A DNA stretch of 64,000 bases from Aotearoamyces nothofagi (taxonomy: Eukaryota; Ascomycota; Leotiomycetes; Leotiales; Tympanidaceae). The stretch is taken from the NCBI GenBank assembly GCA_015345905.1, contig JADDTR010000005.1, forward strand, positions 248,001 to 312,000, given 5' to 3'. Of this stretch, positions 11,335 through 26,005 are shown in pieces; positions within the stretch are counted from its first letter, which is position 1, and every line of letters starts with the position of its first letter. Under the pieces are notes generated by a model that was not told where the DNA came from, did no database searches, and saw only the letters and a program-made list of their open reading frames with translations. The translations under genes and the position numbers were made by a program.

Positions 11335-12303
11335 ATTGATCAATACCTTAGTATCCTAGATGCGAGGTTGTTTTCTTCTTGTTGTAGATAGCTCTGGCCT
11401 TAGCAGCGCATCGTCTTCGGCGCACCTATCTTACTTTGTGCTTGTCGTCGCGGCACTGATATAAAGCGCGATGCCCAATTACGCGAAGAGCTTTATACCC
11501 TTGTCACTTCTTACAGGGATTATGAAGCCTAAGCTCTATATAGAAAGGTGTAGCTTGAAAACTTCACCTACGATGAGATTATACTAGCAATTATCAAAAA
11601 ATTGGTATTTGCATAGCAAAGTCGCTTTTTTATTACAAAGGTTCACCGAATTCTAGAACTATTATTTATTTCTTAGTTTTAGTAGGGAATATGATTGTTG
11701 TTTGTGGTTCAATTAGTGATATTTGATATAATTTGGAAGTGGTAATAGACAGGAGTATTCTTTATGCTAGATGTGATTTTCCTGATGTATTCTGCGCAGC
11801 TAGAGATTACATTAATTGTCGCTTTGCATTTGTCTGCGGTTATAGCAACTTCTCAAGGATGAAGGATTAGCTAAACAGATATTGAAGCTCTCGATGGGTC
11901 ATAACCCACGTATGCTACGATATTGGACGTATCGGAGAGATCCTAGAAATCGGGTGGGAAGATCAAAAAGGACCCTTCGGGCAGACAAGTGTGGATTAGT
12001 ATATTATTTAAATGGCAATCACACACAACACACAACCACACGAGTCAATTATCATTCTCGATGTGTTATCAATTCCACTGCAGTAATTACATGAAGGACT
12101 CGGCCAAAAAGAGCAATCAAATGAAGGAAATGGCTTCAATGTTGTCGTGGCGTCCGTCTTGCTTTTATCCCAAGTCGACTACCAAGCCGATTACGAATGA
12201 GCTTTGTCATTCAGTCGTGAATTGTCCGAATCGCCCATTCTAGATAAATGTGCAACGCAATACAAATTGGAGGAAGTAGTCTATCAGGGGTGATAGGAAG
12301 CTT
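11335..12303. other. Intergenic, AT-rich, eEF2 3' flank
   Basis: No gene seen. The part nearest 12303 is the eEF2 3' flank; the part nearest 11335 is the promoter of the RNA-binding protein gene. Confidence 0.5.
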
Positions 12304-15026
12304 TTATAGCTTGTCATAGTACTGTGATGAAGTATTAGTATGTATTTCAAATTATAGAAAATTTGATTATAACTTACATTGTCAACACCTGGCACCTCAA
12401 CTTTGATACCCTTACGCTTACGCATCTCTTGTACAATAGTACCGACCTTGGAGGCTGGATCGAGAGGTGACCCGCCAGGAAGTATTTGCCAATGATCAAA
12501 CACTGACTGGGGGAAGGCTTGACCGGAAGTGTGCGAGCGAAGATCTGCGTTAAAGCCAAACGACTCCATGACGGGAAGGTATGCCTTAATGGTGAAGAGA
12601 GGAGTACCTGGACGTTGCTCCTCAGCGAAGACGTGACCTCTTCTTCGGGTTAGAACACCGTAGACACCACCCATAGCAGATTCTGGAACTTGGATCTCGA
12701 CCAAGAAGACAGGCTCGAGGAGACCTGGCTCAGCAAGAAGAGCAGCAGCATACAGGACACGACGGGTAGTTGGGATGATTTGTCCACCTCCACGATGAAT
12801 TGCATCAGCATGTAGGGTAACATCCATGATGTTGAAGCGGCAAGATCTCATTGGCTCTTCAGCAACTGGTCCTTCTCTTGAAGCCCATTGGAAACCGGAA
12901 ACGACAGAATCCTTGATTTCGTTCAAGTACTGGACAGCCTTGGTCTGGTCAACCAACAAGTTTGCACCATTGGTATCTGGACCGAAACACCAAATTTTAC
13001 GGGCATCAGTGACATCCCATCCGTGCTCATCAGCTAGAATGCGGGCACGGGCCTTGAAATCGTCGCGTGGGCCAATCTTGCCGGCCTCGATTTCCTTAGA
13101 GAGCTCCTCATCGAGGGGCTCAGCAATCATGTAGATACGGTTGTGCTTGTTGGGTGACTTGGATAGAGCCTGAATGCTGGACTTGCCAGTAACAGTCTCA
13201 CGGTAAGCAACGACAGGATCGGAGATACGGAGAGGGACACCAGCGTGGTCTTCCTCGAGATCCTTCAAGCAAATCTCCAAGTGCAATTCACCAGCACCTG
13301 CGACAACGTGCTCACCAGATTCAGAGATGTAGGTCAGGACGCAAGGATCTGACTTTGAAAGACGCTTGAGACCTTCAACCAACTTAGGCAGATCTTGAGC
13401 GTTCTTGACTTCGACTGAGCGTTGCACGACAGGGCTGACAGAGAACTTCATGACCTTCAAGTTGTGTGCAGTATCGCTAGTAGTGAGGGTTCCCGACTTT
13501 AGCAAGAACTGATCAATACCGACGAGTCCGAGGATGTTACCGGCTGGGACATCATCAATTGGATCAACCTTGCCGCCCATCATAAGAACAGTACGCTGGA
13601 TGGCCTTGATGAAAAGATCATCTTTCTTGCCTGGAACATAGTTGGGGCCCTGGATGCGGACCTTGAGGCCAGACTTGACGGTACCAGCGAAGACACGACC
13701 AAAAGCATAGAAACGACCTTTATCGGAGGTCGGCACCATCTTCGAGACATACAGCATAAGAGGAGCCTTAGGGTCACAGTTCTTGATACCCATGCAGGCC
13801 TCATCATCAGGGGGTCCCTCGTACAAAGTCTCAGCACGGTATCTCTGGGCTGTGACAGGCGATGGCAAATGCAAGATCAGCATCTCCATAAGAGCATCAG
13901 CAGCTGGGAGGAAAGTTCGCATAACGATCTTCAACAGGGCCTTGCCCTCCTTTTCACGTTCTTCAGCAGTGAGCTTGATGTTGAGCTTCTCAAGGAGGAC
14001 TGGGATCTCCTCTTTCTTGAAGTTCATGACGGCGTTGAAGATTCTGAAAATAGGATCCAGAATGAACTGATTGAAGGCACGCTCGAGAGGCTTGCCATCA
14101 TGGGTACCCTTGTTTGTCCATTTCTTGGTGTAAGGGTTGAAGTAATTGTCACCCCATAGACGTTCCATCATCTTGACTCTATCGACACCAAACTTCTTGG
14201 CATATCGCTGAGCGAATTGGCGGACAGTGAAAGCCCAACCATGAAGACCGGAACCGAAGGCAACGGTACCCTTGTATGGGTAAACCTGGACATCACCCAA
14301 TGACTTGTCAAAGTATGTAGAGATGACGACGTTAACAGACTCGATGGTTCTCGAAAAAGATTGGTAGAGATCCTCCTTTGAGACCTGGAGCTCGAGGAGA
14401 GCACGATCAACCTTGTTGATGATGACAACAGGCTTGATACGCTCACCAAGAGCTTGTCTGAGAACAGTCTCGGTCTGCACACACACACCTTCAATGGTGT
14501 CAACAACGACAAGGGCACCATCTGTGACACGGAGAGCGGCTGTGACTTCTGATGAGAAATCAACGTGACCAGGTGAATCAATCAAATTAATCAAAAAGTC
14601 GGGTCCATCAGTCTTCTGGCCGACAATATCCTTGAGATCCTCAGGATCTGTAAGGTTTCCGTACAGGGAAATGGCGGTAGACTTAATGGTGATACCGCGT
14701 TCCTGTTCATCGGCACGGGTATCTGTGGCTCTAGCATCACCAGCCCTTGCTGCGGAAATAATACCGGCCTTTGAAAGGAGGGAATCTGTGAGAGTAGACT
14801 TTCCGTGATCAACGTGAGCAATGACGGACATGTTACGGACGTTCGTCGCCTTGTCCATCAAGGCGCGGACCTCTTCGATGGTGAAACTATTATGAGGAGA
14901 TTTGTTAGCAGTTTTCATCAAAGTGATCTACAGTCCACATCTTTTCATCTTGCAAGTAAAGGAGCCTCAAAAAAACCGCTCCGCTGTCACAAATTCAAGA
15001 TAATGAAGCTTTACTTACTTAACCAT
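12304..15026 (-). CDS. EFT: Elongation factor 2, eEF2 (844 aa)
   Basis: eEF2 is the GTPase that translocates tRNA-mRNA on the cytosolic ribosome. Exon 1 is only 8 bp (15026-15019, ATG GTT AA) in a consensus GCCACCATGG context. Exon 2 is 14886-12378 and exon 3 is 18 bp (12321-12304) encoding YYDKL plus stop. Introns are 132 and 56 bp with TGCTAAC-like branch sites. Phases close to 844 residues, the normal ascomycete length. G motifs are AHVDHGKST (P-loop), the DEQERGITI switch, DSPGHVDF and NKVD. The diphthamide His lies in DAIHRGGGQ and the C-terminal domain IV/V blocks ([19 protein letters not shown]) are intact. Identification is certain. High expression is expected from family knowledge. 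Confidence 0.98.
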
Positions 15027-15678
15027 GGTGGCGGTTTTGCTTCAAAAAGCTGATTAATGTGGGTTTATTTTTTGCGACGCCGAAGCAGGGTTTGATCGGA
15101 CTCCGGAGGTTTTTTGACTCCTCTTGAGTTCTGTACCTATCTAAGACTGCCTTGGACGAACCACGACAGATGAGATAGAGAGCGCAGAAAGTTAATGAGA
15201 TTGAGAGAGGTGATGGTTGAAAGTGTTTAAAAGGCGGGAGGAAAGGTGAAGATATCTCTTAGCTTGGTGGGGCATTAGAGGGTTTCTCGGCTGGTCAAGA
15301 GCTTAACCTATCTTGGCCTAGCTTATCGCTCTGGGCGTTCTTATCCAACATGGCATGACTTCGAGCTGCCACAGTGCATCAGATACAGTCCTAATAGAGA
15401 ATAAAAGAGTCGCAGAGCACATGAATTAGTGTAGTATTGAGAGAATCATGTAGACCAATATTTTAAATGCATATCGTTGTAAAAGACGCCAAGCGAGTCT
15501 TCGGATTATTCAGCGATAACTTAACTAAGGTATCGTTATAGTTGCTATGTTAATTTACACCATTATATCACCAACGCCAGCCAACGATTCAGTAGCCCAT
15601 GGAATGGCTATATATACATACTCCTCCAATCCTAGACGCCTCGCTTGATGAAAAATAATAAACTTAAACAATATTGGC
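15027..15678. promoter_or_regulatory. eEF2 promoter region and CSF1 3' flank
   Basis: Gene-free 650 bp between eEF2 and CSF1, both minus strand. The part next to 15026 must hold the eEF2 core promoter; no specific box can be assigned from sequence alone. Confidence 0.45.
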
Positions 15679-18600
15679 TCATGATGATCCCAAAATCTTA
15701 GCATAAGCATCCTCTACTTCGCTAGCTACCTCTAATAGAGCCACGATAACAATTTGATGTGTTAGATTGGGGAGTCTATCCCTGTGTAGCCCAATCCACT
15801 CAAGTGGCGGTGTAGCTTCTCCCATATCTCGCAGCTGTGGTGTTTCAATGATTGGAGGTTCAAGTGCAAAGTACTCGTACTTTGACTGAGGCACAGTAAC
15901 TTCGGCAGTGATCTTCTGCTGTTGATGGTCATGCCCTTCCTTGCCGTCTTCACCTGGCTGCGGTACACCAGTAATCTTGACAGCAGATGGTGGAAGTGGC
16001 TTCCCTAATCTCTGCGCCAAAGCTCTCGAATGATTGTTATACATTCCGCGTATATAGCTGATCCGTGAGTAATTCCAGCCCACTTCAACCTTTCCTTCAA
16101 AGGAACTCTTGAATATGTAGTCAATATGGTTTGAAAGGGGGGTCTGCCAGGTCTCCATAGTAGCTTCAACTTTTGGAACTTTAAGGATTGTTCCGCCACG
16201 TGATCCAGTAGCGCTGCTCATTACCTCATCAACCGATATATCTCCGGAGGACTTTGGAACAGCAGACTGCTTCACGCCGGCAAGACCAATGCGGAGTTGA
16301 CCGAGCGTCAATCCCAGACCGCTGTGTATCTTACCATCACTCATTGTCACTGCAAATCTGGCCTGGGCATCAAGAACCTCAAGCTTGAATACCTGGTGGT
16401 CAAAAAATGTGCCTGGGAACACACCAACATTGACAGCTTTGAGTGTTACGACAACGTCCGTATGTAAAGATATCGGTGACTTCTTCTCCTCCTCCGAGGT
16501 AAGGAAGATAGTTGATGCTGGTAATGACGATGCCGAGTGCGGAATTGACTTGCGCCTCATAAATCTCTCGATCTCCTTCAGCGAGGTTTCGTAATTCGTT
16601 CTCTTTTCTTGTATGAGCCTCAGGGATGCCTGGTAGAGCGCAAGGGCCTGTGATGCAGTCGTCGTTGTACAGAAAGCTTGTACTGAGTCTCCATCAAGTA
16701 CAGCAACCAGACGATCACCTTTCGCATTCGGGCTATTGCGGACGTTATACATAAGAAACTCAAGAGAGGTGATGTCAGCAACAAGAAATGCTTGATAATC
16801 GAAAGCAGCTTTGACTCGGAATTTGCTAAATCCTAGGGAACCTTGGACTAAAGGGGTTTGGTTTAATGCTTTCTCTCGCTCTGGCCATTGAATAGTTGTG
16901 CGAACCCTGAAATCTTGCAAAGTAACAACCCCACTTAGTCTGCCAGAGCTATCTATGCCAATCTTATCAAAGCCCGAGCAGAGATTCTGCTCCCAGTCGG
17001 AAGTCTTTTTCGAGGAAACCCAAAAGTTGGAGATGACGAAGGTAGTTTTTCCAATTGCTTGGCCGAGATCCAGTTGGACATTAAGTTCTGCAATCGATAC
17101 GGTCGCATTCCAGGGGAATGCTCCAGTGGCTGCGACTTGTTGGTATCGTTGAGCCAAAAATATCTGCGACTGGGGGTTTGATGGTGCATTGTTGTGTGTT
17201 GATGGTGCTTGGCGGATTTCCGGCGGAACCCAAATATCCCGAAAGAGAAGGAAGTCCTGGAGTTGCTTTGCATTTACAAGTACACTCATGGGGCTGACTT
17301 TCAGGATAGCCGAGAGTCCACTTGTGCCACTAACATGCTTGCTATTCATCAGTGACAGGACAATAGATTCAACTTCAAAGCTGCCAGTAGACTCTCTCGA
17401 GTAAACATGCTGAACAGAAGCCTGCAGGCGCGTAAATGCAGCTGACATAGCAAAAAAGTGACCATGTTCCACAGAGCGCACCGTATTGATCGTTACGTAG
17501 ATATCATCGAACCTAGCTGTAGCAGCAACTCGAGCAATAGGCTGGCAGCTCAGACTGAACTCCTGTGCACATATACGTACACCCAGATTCAATTGTGTGC
17601 GGCCCAAAACTGCACTTGGATCTGTAGTAAGAATATTGGCTTCATCTACGCTCATGAACTTTTGGGGAGACGCCTTTGATCCCTGAACTTTGTTGTCGTC
17701 ATCGTGGCTGACGATAGCTTTTATAGATGAAGAAATCTCCATAATCAAAGGGACTACGGTCGGATACAAAATGTTGGAAGATGCATCAATCTTGATCTCC
17801 GCATTGAGTGACGGGTCATCAACGCCATTGTCCTTGAACTCCACCTTCCAAGCAAGACCAGGTGCACGCATCATTGTGCTAGAGCTAGGATCTTCCTGTG
17901 AGAATTGACCATATCTTCCACTTCGAGATGCACCGCTACGTCGGCCCCCTGCCACTAATGGCGTTGAATCTGAGGTTCTTTTGCCTTGAAGATATACAAC
18001 AGCACCAGCGAAGTCCACATCGACGAGCAAAGACTCCATTCTCTTCTTTCCGAAGAAATGTTTCCTTTTTCTACCTAAAGGGTCTTCGATTTTCGGGGTT
18101 GCGAACCAAGATGCTGTCGCTACCCGTCCTTTGTCGGCGGCACTCTCTATTGATTTCTTTACATTGGCGGCTGGTATTATAATTTGTGATGTCAAGCGCA
18201 AATCCAATGATTTCCCTGCTGCCTGGAAAGCCAGTCTCCGAGCATCATGCGTAGATACAAATGCAATATTGAAAATGACTTCGGGTAACAGAGCAGAATT
18301 CTGTGATCGTTGATTTTTGTCTTGGGACTCTGGGACCATTTGAAGTTGAAGGTTTTCCATGGTCAGCCTTGCAGCATTCTCCTTTTTCGTAGACAACTCA
18401 ATCCTCTTCAGTGAAAACACTAAATCTTCTCTCTCCTTGTCGGATAGATTTGATATTGAGGCATCAATTATCCAACTAATCTGGATATTAAGGAGCTCAA
18501 GAGAGTATATTGAGCTAAATATAGTGGTTGGGCCGGAAAGGCTTTCGACGCCGTCTGAATCATCCTCATGAATAGCTATCCGAGGGTATGGCTTTCCCAG

Positions 18601-21600
18601 CTTTTGCAAATACTGCACCTCCCGAGTCAGATCTAGGTCTTTGATTCTGTGTTGTAGGTTTCCCACGACATCTATAATCATTGAGGCTGTCTCAGCAAAT
18701 AGATTGATCTCCAAAGCATCGCTCTTCAAATGATACGAGCGGACTTCATCGCCATTGGCGGACTTTTTTGAACTAGCTGTCATAAAGGCAGCAAAAGCAA
18801 AATTGCCGCAAGACTCCATGCCAGTTTGACTCGCTCTAGATAGATCGAAGATTATGTGGCGTAGGCCAATACGAACTTCAGGGAATTGAAGAGCTGGCCC
18901 GGTCTGGTCTAGTCTATTAGATGTCTCAATTTGCACACATCCCACGTTGAAGGACAATCGTGTGATATCATTGCCTTTCTCACCACTTGGTGCATCTGCA
19001 TTCACATCGAAACCCGAAAAAGCCAAATGTGTATCGTATATCAATGGTTTCGTGACATCCGTAGTTGGTTTTGATGGCTGTTTCTCATCCAAACAGAAGA
19101 TATTCGAAAAATGCTTCTGTATACCCTTCCCATTTTCGCGGACTTCATTGAGTACACTCGAAATCTCAGGTCTATTGAGTGTGGTAAGTAAACTGTGAAT
19201 TGCCGCGGCATCAAGTTGTACTGGCTCTATCGAAGCAAAGATAGACACGGTTGTCTCTTCTCCACCCATGTGGCATGTTATACGTCCGTTTGTTGGAGGC
19301 ATCTGTAGAAGTGAAATGCTGCGAGGGTTGCCGTTGACTTGAGTATGAATATCGTGGGAGTGCTCTTTAACATCGAAATCAAAGATCACTTCTGAATCTT
19401 GCCTAGCAGCAACGGAAGCTCTTGAAATGACGCCAGATATGTCATATCTGAGGGAGTGCAGTAACAGAATGCTGATATTGTACTTGTCCAGGAATAAAGC
19501 AACATTGATTTTGTTAACAGTAATAAAGCGGGATGGAACGTTATTGGCACGTTCATGTGCGGAACTTCTGGAAATTTTGAGGGACAAACGGTGAAGCTGT
19601 GCGAGTTCATCTCCAATTATTAGATCTACAACTTGAAGAAGAGCTAAAGGGTCTTGTCCAACTGTAAAAGACAACTCCTGGCAATTTCCGGCAGCTTTCC
19701 ATGATCTTTCTGGTCTGTTATAGATCATCTCAGATTCATAGCCTATGTAAAAGCTTGGATGCCATAATTGGGCCACTGTGATGTCTTGAAAATTACTGCA
19801 AATCTTTGATGTTGCTGCCTCACTGGCCACCATGACTGAAGCAGTGGTGGAACTATCAGCCTGCCCATCATTCATTATAAAAGAAACCTTTAGACCTTCA
19901 CAGATCGAAGCTGCCTTAATATTAATCGTATCGAGGTCGATGGAACCTTTCTCTACGACGACAACAATCTGTATGAGACGATGCTCTGGTAGCTGCTTTC
20001 TAGCTCGAGGCGAGTGAGGCTCAAGTGGTTTGAGATTTGAACCTGGCTGACTTTGGTTGTACATTTTTAACATGTTCTCAGCTAACTCGCATAGATCCCA
20101 ATTAAGGTTGATTGAAGCATCACTGCAGTAGACCTGAAGCGTTGTGCTATGGGTACGGGGCGAATCTGTGACTGAAGATCCAAGTACAACGTGAGATTGC
20201 GGATCAATGGCAACATTTGCAGTAAGTGTTGTTAGAACAATCTCGTTTTGTTTCGGTCCAGGGTCGAGCACGAAGTTTGCAAGCCCGACAGTGAGTGCCA
20301 CTCGCAATGGCTTCCCAACTGCTAAGTCTGACGATTCATTCTGTAACGGCCCATAGACGTTTTTAATCAATGAGCACTCTGATAGGTTATTCAAGTCCCA
20401 ACTGCGCCATTGTTCGAATCCAGCTAAGACCTGTTCTCGAGCATTCTCTGGGCATGATTCGTCATCATTCAGATAGCGCCTTTGGATATTATTTTGAGTA
20501 GAACTGTCGAGGGAGTTATAAACGTGACGAAGACGTGTAACGATCTTCCATGAATCACTGATTCGAAGATGGTCTGTAGCAGAACGCAATACGTAAGAAG
20601 GTCGAGTCAAGAAGAGGGGATCTGCAGTCCTATAGCCTGCTGTCGCAACAAGAAATGTAAAGAGTTGTATGTGATGACGTTGTCGCGCACTCAAAGCAGC
20701 GAAAGCATCAGTTATTTGAGTGGCGAGGAGCGTAGTGCGATGGAGTAATGATGCCAAATATTCAACCTTGCTACTATTCGTAGCAACATCGATTGCATTT
20801 AAGTGCAGAGTCCCTGATATGGTATCATTGGACGCCATCCAAAAGACGATGTCATCTACTCGTCCATGAACAGCTGCTTGGGGATCGATCATGTCATTGA
20901 AGCGTTCCTTAGCAGAGACATCTACAGATTTGAGCTGAATATGTATGGCGGATGACTGTCTCTTTTCTTCTACATGGTCTCCAGCGGCGAGACCAGATCT
21001 TGAGGAAATAGACAAGCCACTCAATGACAAATCGTACTGGTCAAGTTCCTGCCCAGTACTTTTATGAGACTCATATGCCGACGAATTGGTAAAGCGGAGC
21101 TGTATGACAGGGATTAGCAGTTTCAAATCTGTGTTCTTCCCCGTCATTGCTCTCTGCTTGTTTCCATCAAAGATATCCGTTATGGAGTTAATGTGTAGCT
21201 TGTCTAATAATTCAACTGGATCAACTGCCTGTATTGCTTCCATCAAGTGCGTAACAGACCTTACTGCAATGGGATTGCAATAAGCCCGGATCCCTCTCTT
21301 GAGCTCTACAATAAAACTCATATATTCGGATTTCTCGTCAAAACTTCGAGTGTTTATAGTCTCCAGATCCACGTCAGAGGGTCCTGTATAGTCTCCCATA
21401 TCGTTATCGATGGAGGCCTCAGGCACATCCTTCGTTTCAGGCTCTACCGCATCGAGGGGGAAATATGGAGGAATGAAAGGACTTGAAAAGGCAACGCTGG
21501 ATGGCGGTGGGCCTCGTCTATCGCTATGATCGCCGACAGCACTATAGAAGGACGATTGGCGTCCCGTTGACACAGATATATCTCGAGGTCGTGTTGATTG

Positions 21601-24600
21601 ACCACGGGTAGCTTGTGGTTGTCTGCTACGTGAGCGTGACTCGTCAGCTGCCTGTGCACTTCTAAAGGGCACTGAGAGGCCATTTCGGGGGCGTAGTATA
21701 CTCCTCTGGCTCTCTGAGCTACCATTAGACAGAAAGGAGCCATTCCGCTGAATAGAATTCTTTAAAGACCGCGTATATGACCGTGCTGAAACCGTTGAAC
21801 CGCCATCTCCGTAGTACGAGCTGACATGGGCGAGAGGTAAAGGCAATGACGGAAAACACATTGCGGGGGGGTCTATTACATCGGGAGTAGTTCCAAGGTC
21901 TTCATCCAAAAGATCCGCATGTAACAAGAAACCAGTCCTGTGTGTCCTTGAATCCTCGCGCTTAATATGGCTTTGTTGAAGGCGTCTATTTTCGGTGAAT
22001 TCGAGCTTTCTGTCAAGCATTGTAAATAAAATGGTCGTCCGGACATAAGCGTGGGTCTCAACGGGATGGTTAAATCGAGACCTGTGCCTTGAAGCAGACT
22101 CCGCATCGACACAAGCCAAAACAAGATCTGGGATTTGCAACTTCAATCTCTTTGAGAATTGAGCGCCAGCCCAGTTATTGAAGTTCAAGTCTATTGGCCC
22201 CGTCGAGAATAGAAACGCGGATTCGGCTACATGCACCCAGATTCGCACTCGCTCTATAGTCAGACGAATAAATGTTGCGTCGTGCAATATTACGGCAGAT
22301 ATCGATGGCAGTGCATTCTCTTCATCGTCAAATGAGAACGCAAATGCTTTCGCGCCAGCGACCAACCTTTTGAGAAAGTCGGCTGAGCATTCGCCTGTCA
22401 CGGCGCCTACAGTAAAGTCCCAGTTACAGAGATAGGTCGGTTCTGTTGGTGGGAGGCCGAATAAGCGATTTCCAAACACATCTATGCCATCTATAAATAG
22501 TTGGGAACTAGATGTTGCACTCATTCGGCTTGAGGCACCGTCGTCTTCGCTGCCAAGGGAGAAAGCCAACGGGCTAAGCCCAAGATGGAGGTCCATGTAA
22601 TAATTTGTGAAGCGAAGGTCTGCACTGAACGTAGCAATATCGATCCGAACATGCTCATTAGCTGAGTAGAGGCTCGCTGGTAGTATGGCGCTAGAGTCAT
22701 CTGCATTGATACTCAGGATAACATCGAGGTCATTAGATTTTTTATGCGGTTGTGCATTACGAGCATCTGCAATAAGCTCGTCAGGGTTTGCATGGACAAT
22801 TTCTTGATACTCTTCGAGAGTTTTGAAATGGATGTCGTCGCCAAAGTAATTGTCTTTGATCTTCAGGAAGTATCGAATGAGAAATCCATAGATTTGAATA
22901 TCCAGATCTCGACCGTAAATATCAATTAACAGGGTGTCGGTATTACTTGTAGAAGTCGTGGCGTAATACTGATATCTGCCACTGACTTCCAGGCCTTTGA
23001 GCTGTGCGAGTTCTGTCGAGGTTAAGAAAGTTGCCTGTGTGTTCCAAGGTGGCACATGCAGGTTAAGTCCTGCTGTCTTAGCCTTTATCTCGAATGATAC
23101 GTCGTTTCGATGCGGCCGGAACCTATCTATTGGGATACAATTATGTATTGAAAGTTCAGTACCGAATATTATGACAAATGTGTTGTCGTCGAAATCAGAC
23201 GGATTGTTGATGATATTAGAGTCATTAGTGTTCAGAAACAGTTTGAAGTCGCCAAATTCCAGGTTTAGAAGGTAATGAAAAGGAGAAAATGTCAAATATT
23301 CGGGTGGAGGGCCACTAGACCAATCATCGACGAGATCAGCCAGCAAGAATATATGCTCCCGTAGAATGAACAGCTCTAGGCCATTACTGGTAATGTCGAA
23401 TTGCCATTTGTGCAAGCCATTCCACTGCAGCGGATTGGACAAGTCACAGAATAAGCGTTGGTCGGTGGATCTCCAAAGAAGTCCATGGTTCACACTTGTT
23501 GTAATCTCTGTGTTTGGAAGGTCCAGATCAAGCTTATTCGAGAACCCCGAAGTACTCGCTACCATATCCATTGTGAATGCTATTGTTGCATTGGCTGCCA
23601 CTTTCACATCTAACCAACCAAAGGGGCGTATTTCCGGTCCAGGATTCCCTTTGTCCGTCTTTCTCTTCCATGAGTATTTGCCTTGCCTCTGATTTTGTTC
23701 GTCTATTCTCTGGCCCATCGTGTCCGCTTGTGCCTTCCACTTCCAATTTTTTGACTCCTCACGAATAGGTACACGAAGTGTAGTCTCCTCATCTAATTGA
23801 ATATAAAGTTTAAAAACGGTGGCAACTCTTGTTTGGCCAGGTCTCAAGAATTCAGCTGGAGTGGAATCCTTACAGAGAGATGGAAAGAACACTTTTTGCA
23901 GGTCGGCGCGCTGCCGATCAGCCCAAGGACCGTAATTGATAAGCGCACCCTGAATCATCAGCTCTACACCCCATTCAGGTGGCAGGTCTCCATTGATATT
24001 TTCCTTTCTCAAGTTGGATGATCCGACATGTGCTGGTACTTGTCCAGGAATATCCCAATAGTAACTTATAGTAGCTCCAGGACTATCTACAATAGTGGAA
24101 ACAGTGGCGTACTCAATTGCCGACCACCTTGCCTTGTCGTCTTGTTCACTTTCATCTAGGTATCTTGAGAGGCCTTGCCACTGATTAGATTTGCCACCTT
24201 GACCTTTTATTTCAGAGAAAACAGGTTCGTCAATAGAGCTTGAGAAAGACTCTACAGAACTGCTAAAGTATGGCACAAGGCCTCGCAATTTGTGCCACGC
24301 TTTGCGGCGATATCGATATATGAATGAGTGACGGTGGATATGGACATTCTCAGTATTAGAGTGTTCTCCTGCTCCATTCTTGACACGAAGTGCTGCAGTG
24401 GCCTGATCTTCCTTATAATCGTCGTTTGGCTTGATCTGAACGACTGGATGCTGAAGGTGAAAGTTGATGAGTTGCCTATATTTATCTGGGGATCTGCATG
24501 TAGTAGCATCGATATCACCAGAAAGTTTATCAGCCTTGGTAATGAGTACACTCTTTGTATTCTCGTTTCCGAGAACAACTGCAGCTTTAGTACATTCCAC

Positions 24601-25538
24601 GTAAATTGGTAGGAATCGAAGGAAGCCTTCTAGTTCATTTTTTTTATTGCTGCGGCCGTCGACCAGAGAATTAGAAGACGAGCCCAATGTATCATGTCGC
24701 GTTGTGTGCGTATCCTTTTCGGGCAATGGTTGAAAGCTTGAAAATTCGCCTGAATCTTGGGAGGTAGCTCCCAAAGTCTCACTGTTTTTTTCAACATCAC
24801 TAGGTCTGGATCTTTTCTTCAGACCTGAGCTGATATCTGGATCGACAGATTTATCGATAGTAACACTTTCATGACTTTCATCTTGTTGCATCAATCCAGC
24901 CATTATAGAGTCATATGCGGGACTTCGGTTATAGATGAACCATTCAAAACCCTTTATGGAGAGTTTGAGACGGCAAGGCAATTTGATGGTGCTACCGATG
25001 CCTCCCTCTTCCGCTTTGGCCTCATCTTGTCCAGGATTGCTACCGTCACGGGCAGGTTCTGAGCCCCGATGCTTGTCAAAACTGTGTCCTTGCTTCAAAT
25101 CTATTTCCCTGACTTTCCAGATCCAGTAGCTCCATGTTATATGACCACTTTGTATAAAGATGGTCTCGTTGTGTCCGTGATATCGTAGGCCCTTGAAAAA
25201 TATTCGGCCTCCTAACAGCGAGAGCTGGAGCGCTTCTACGTCAATGTAGACGCGATATTTATGCCAGGTCCATGCTCGCACACCATATGATACGACGGTC
25301 GCAAATAAACGATTGAAGTAGAAGAGGAAGAATAGAGTTCTACACCTATGTTAGCTCAATTGATAATAGGGCGTAAGATGACTCCTTACACAATTCCACA
25401 AACAATGAGTTCGACAAGAAATACCCTGAATATGACTGTCAGTTGCCAGAGTCCTAGGATTCTAGAGTCCATGACCTACCAGTTAAAGTTCAATCTTTCG
25501 GTCAAAGAAGAAGCTGTCAATCCCCCTGTACTAGCCAT
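15679..25538 (-). CDS. CSF1: CSF1, bridge-like lipid transfer protein (about 3251 aa)
   Basis: Csf1 (BLTP1/Tweek family) is a rod-like repeating beta-groove protein that moves lipids between the ER and other membranes and supports lipid homeostasis in the cold. Exons are 25538-25480, 25425-25390 and one giant exon, 25339-15679; introns are 54 and 50 bp, phases close. The N-terminus spells a membrane anchor (LVELIVCGIVTLFFLFYFNR) followed by the hallmark YRVYIDVEALQLSLLGGRIF and GLRYHGHNETIFI blocks. Most of the remaining 3100 residues are beta-rich with short disordered inserts, for example a Ser/Arg/Gln/Pro-rich loop near residues 1190-1260. The C-terminus ends AYAKILGSS. The frame is open for 9.66 kb with no break. 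Csf1 orthologues of about 2900-3200 residues make this a full-length gene. Confidence 0.95.
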
Positions 25539-26005
25539 CTTTCAAACTTCGATTTGTGTGCTACTGCACTTCTCTTTCTCATGATGGCCGAACAGATCGA
25601 ATCACCGCATCACCATTCTTTAAGCGTAACAGTGACCTCTCAATGGTGTTTAGGGCTCGTCCTGCGGTCCCTTCAGCTTCGTAACCGCGTCATGTTCCGA
25701 AGGCTTCAAGTTAATGGAGCTTAATGAGCAAGGCTAAGGTATATTGTTTGCAAGGCATGTGCCCAAATAACGCTAAGCCGCATTGAGATTTATTGCCAAT
25801 TTCACGTCTCCGCCTTCTACAAGACGTATGCAATCTTTGGAACAGACACAGACTTCCAAGGTTGCCTCGCATCTAAATCATAAGATTTAAACCTTGAGTA
25901 TGTCAATTAAGCAACTGATCGCCGTGTGAAGTTTCTTCACGAAATCAAGAAGTCAACTACGCCTCCATATATCAAACGCGTCATAATCTTGGGAGCTTCG
26001 CCGCA
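25539..26005. promoter_or_regulatory. Bidirectional promoter, CSF1 / TMEM184-like
   Basis: The two start codons face away from each other across 467 bp, so this stretch must hold both promoters. No motif stands out strongly. Confidence 0.5.

Noticed and set aside
14887-15018. Possible box C/D snoRNA in eEF2 intron 1 (TGATGA seen)
   Set aside because: No paired D box or terminal stem could be found.
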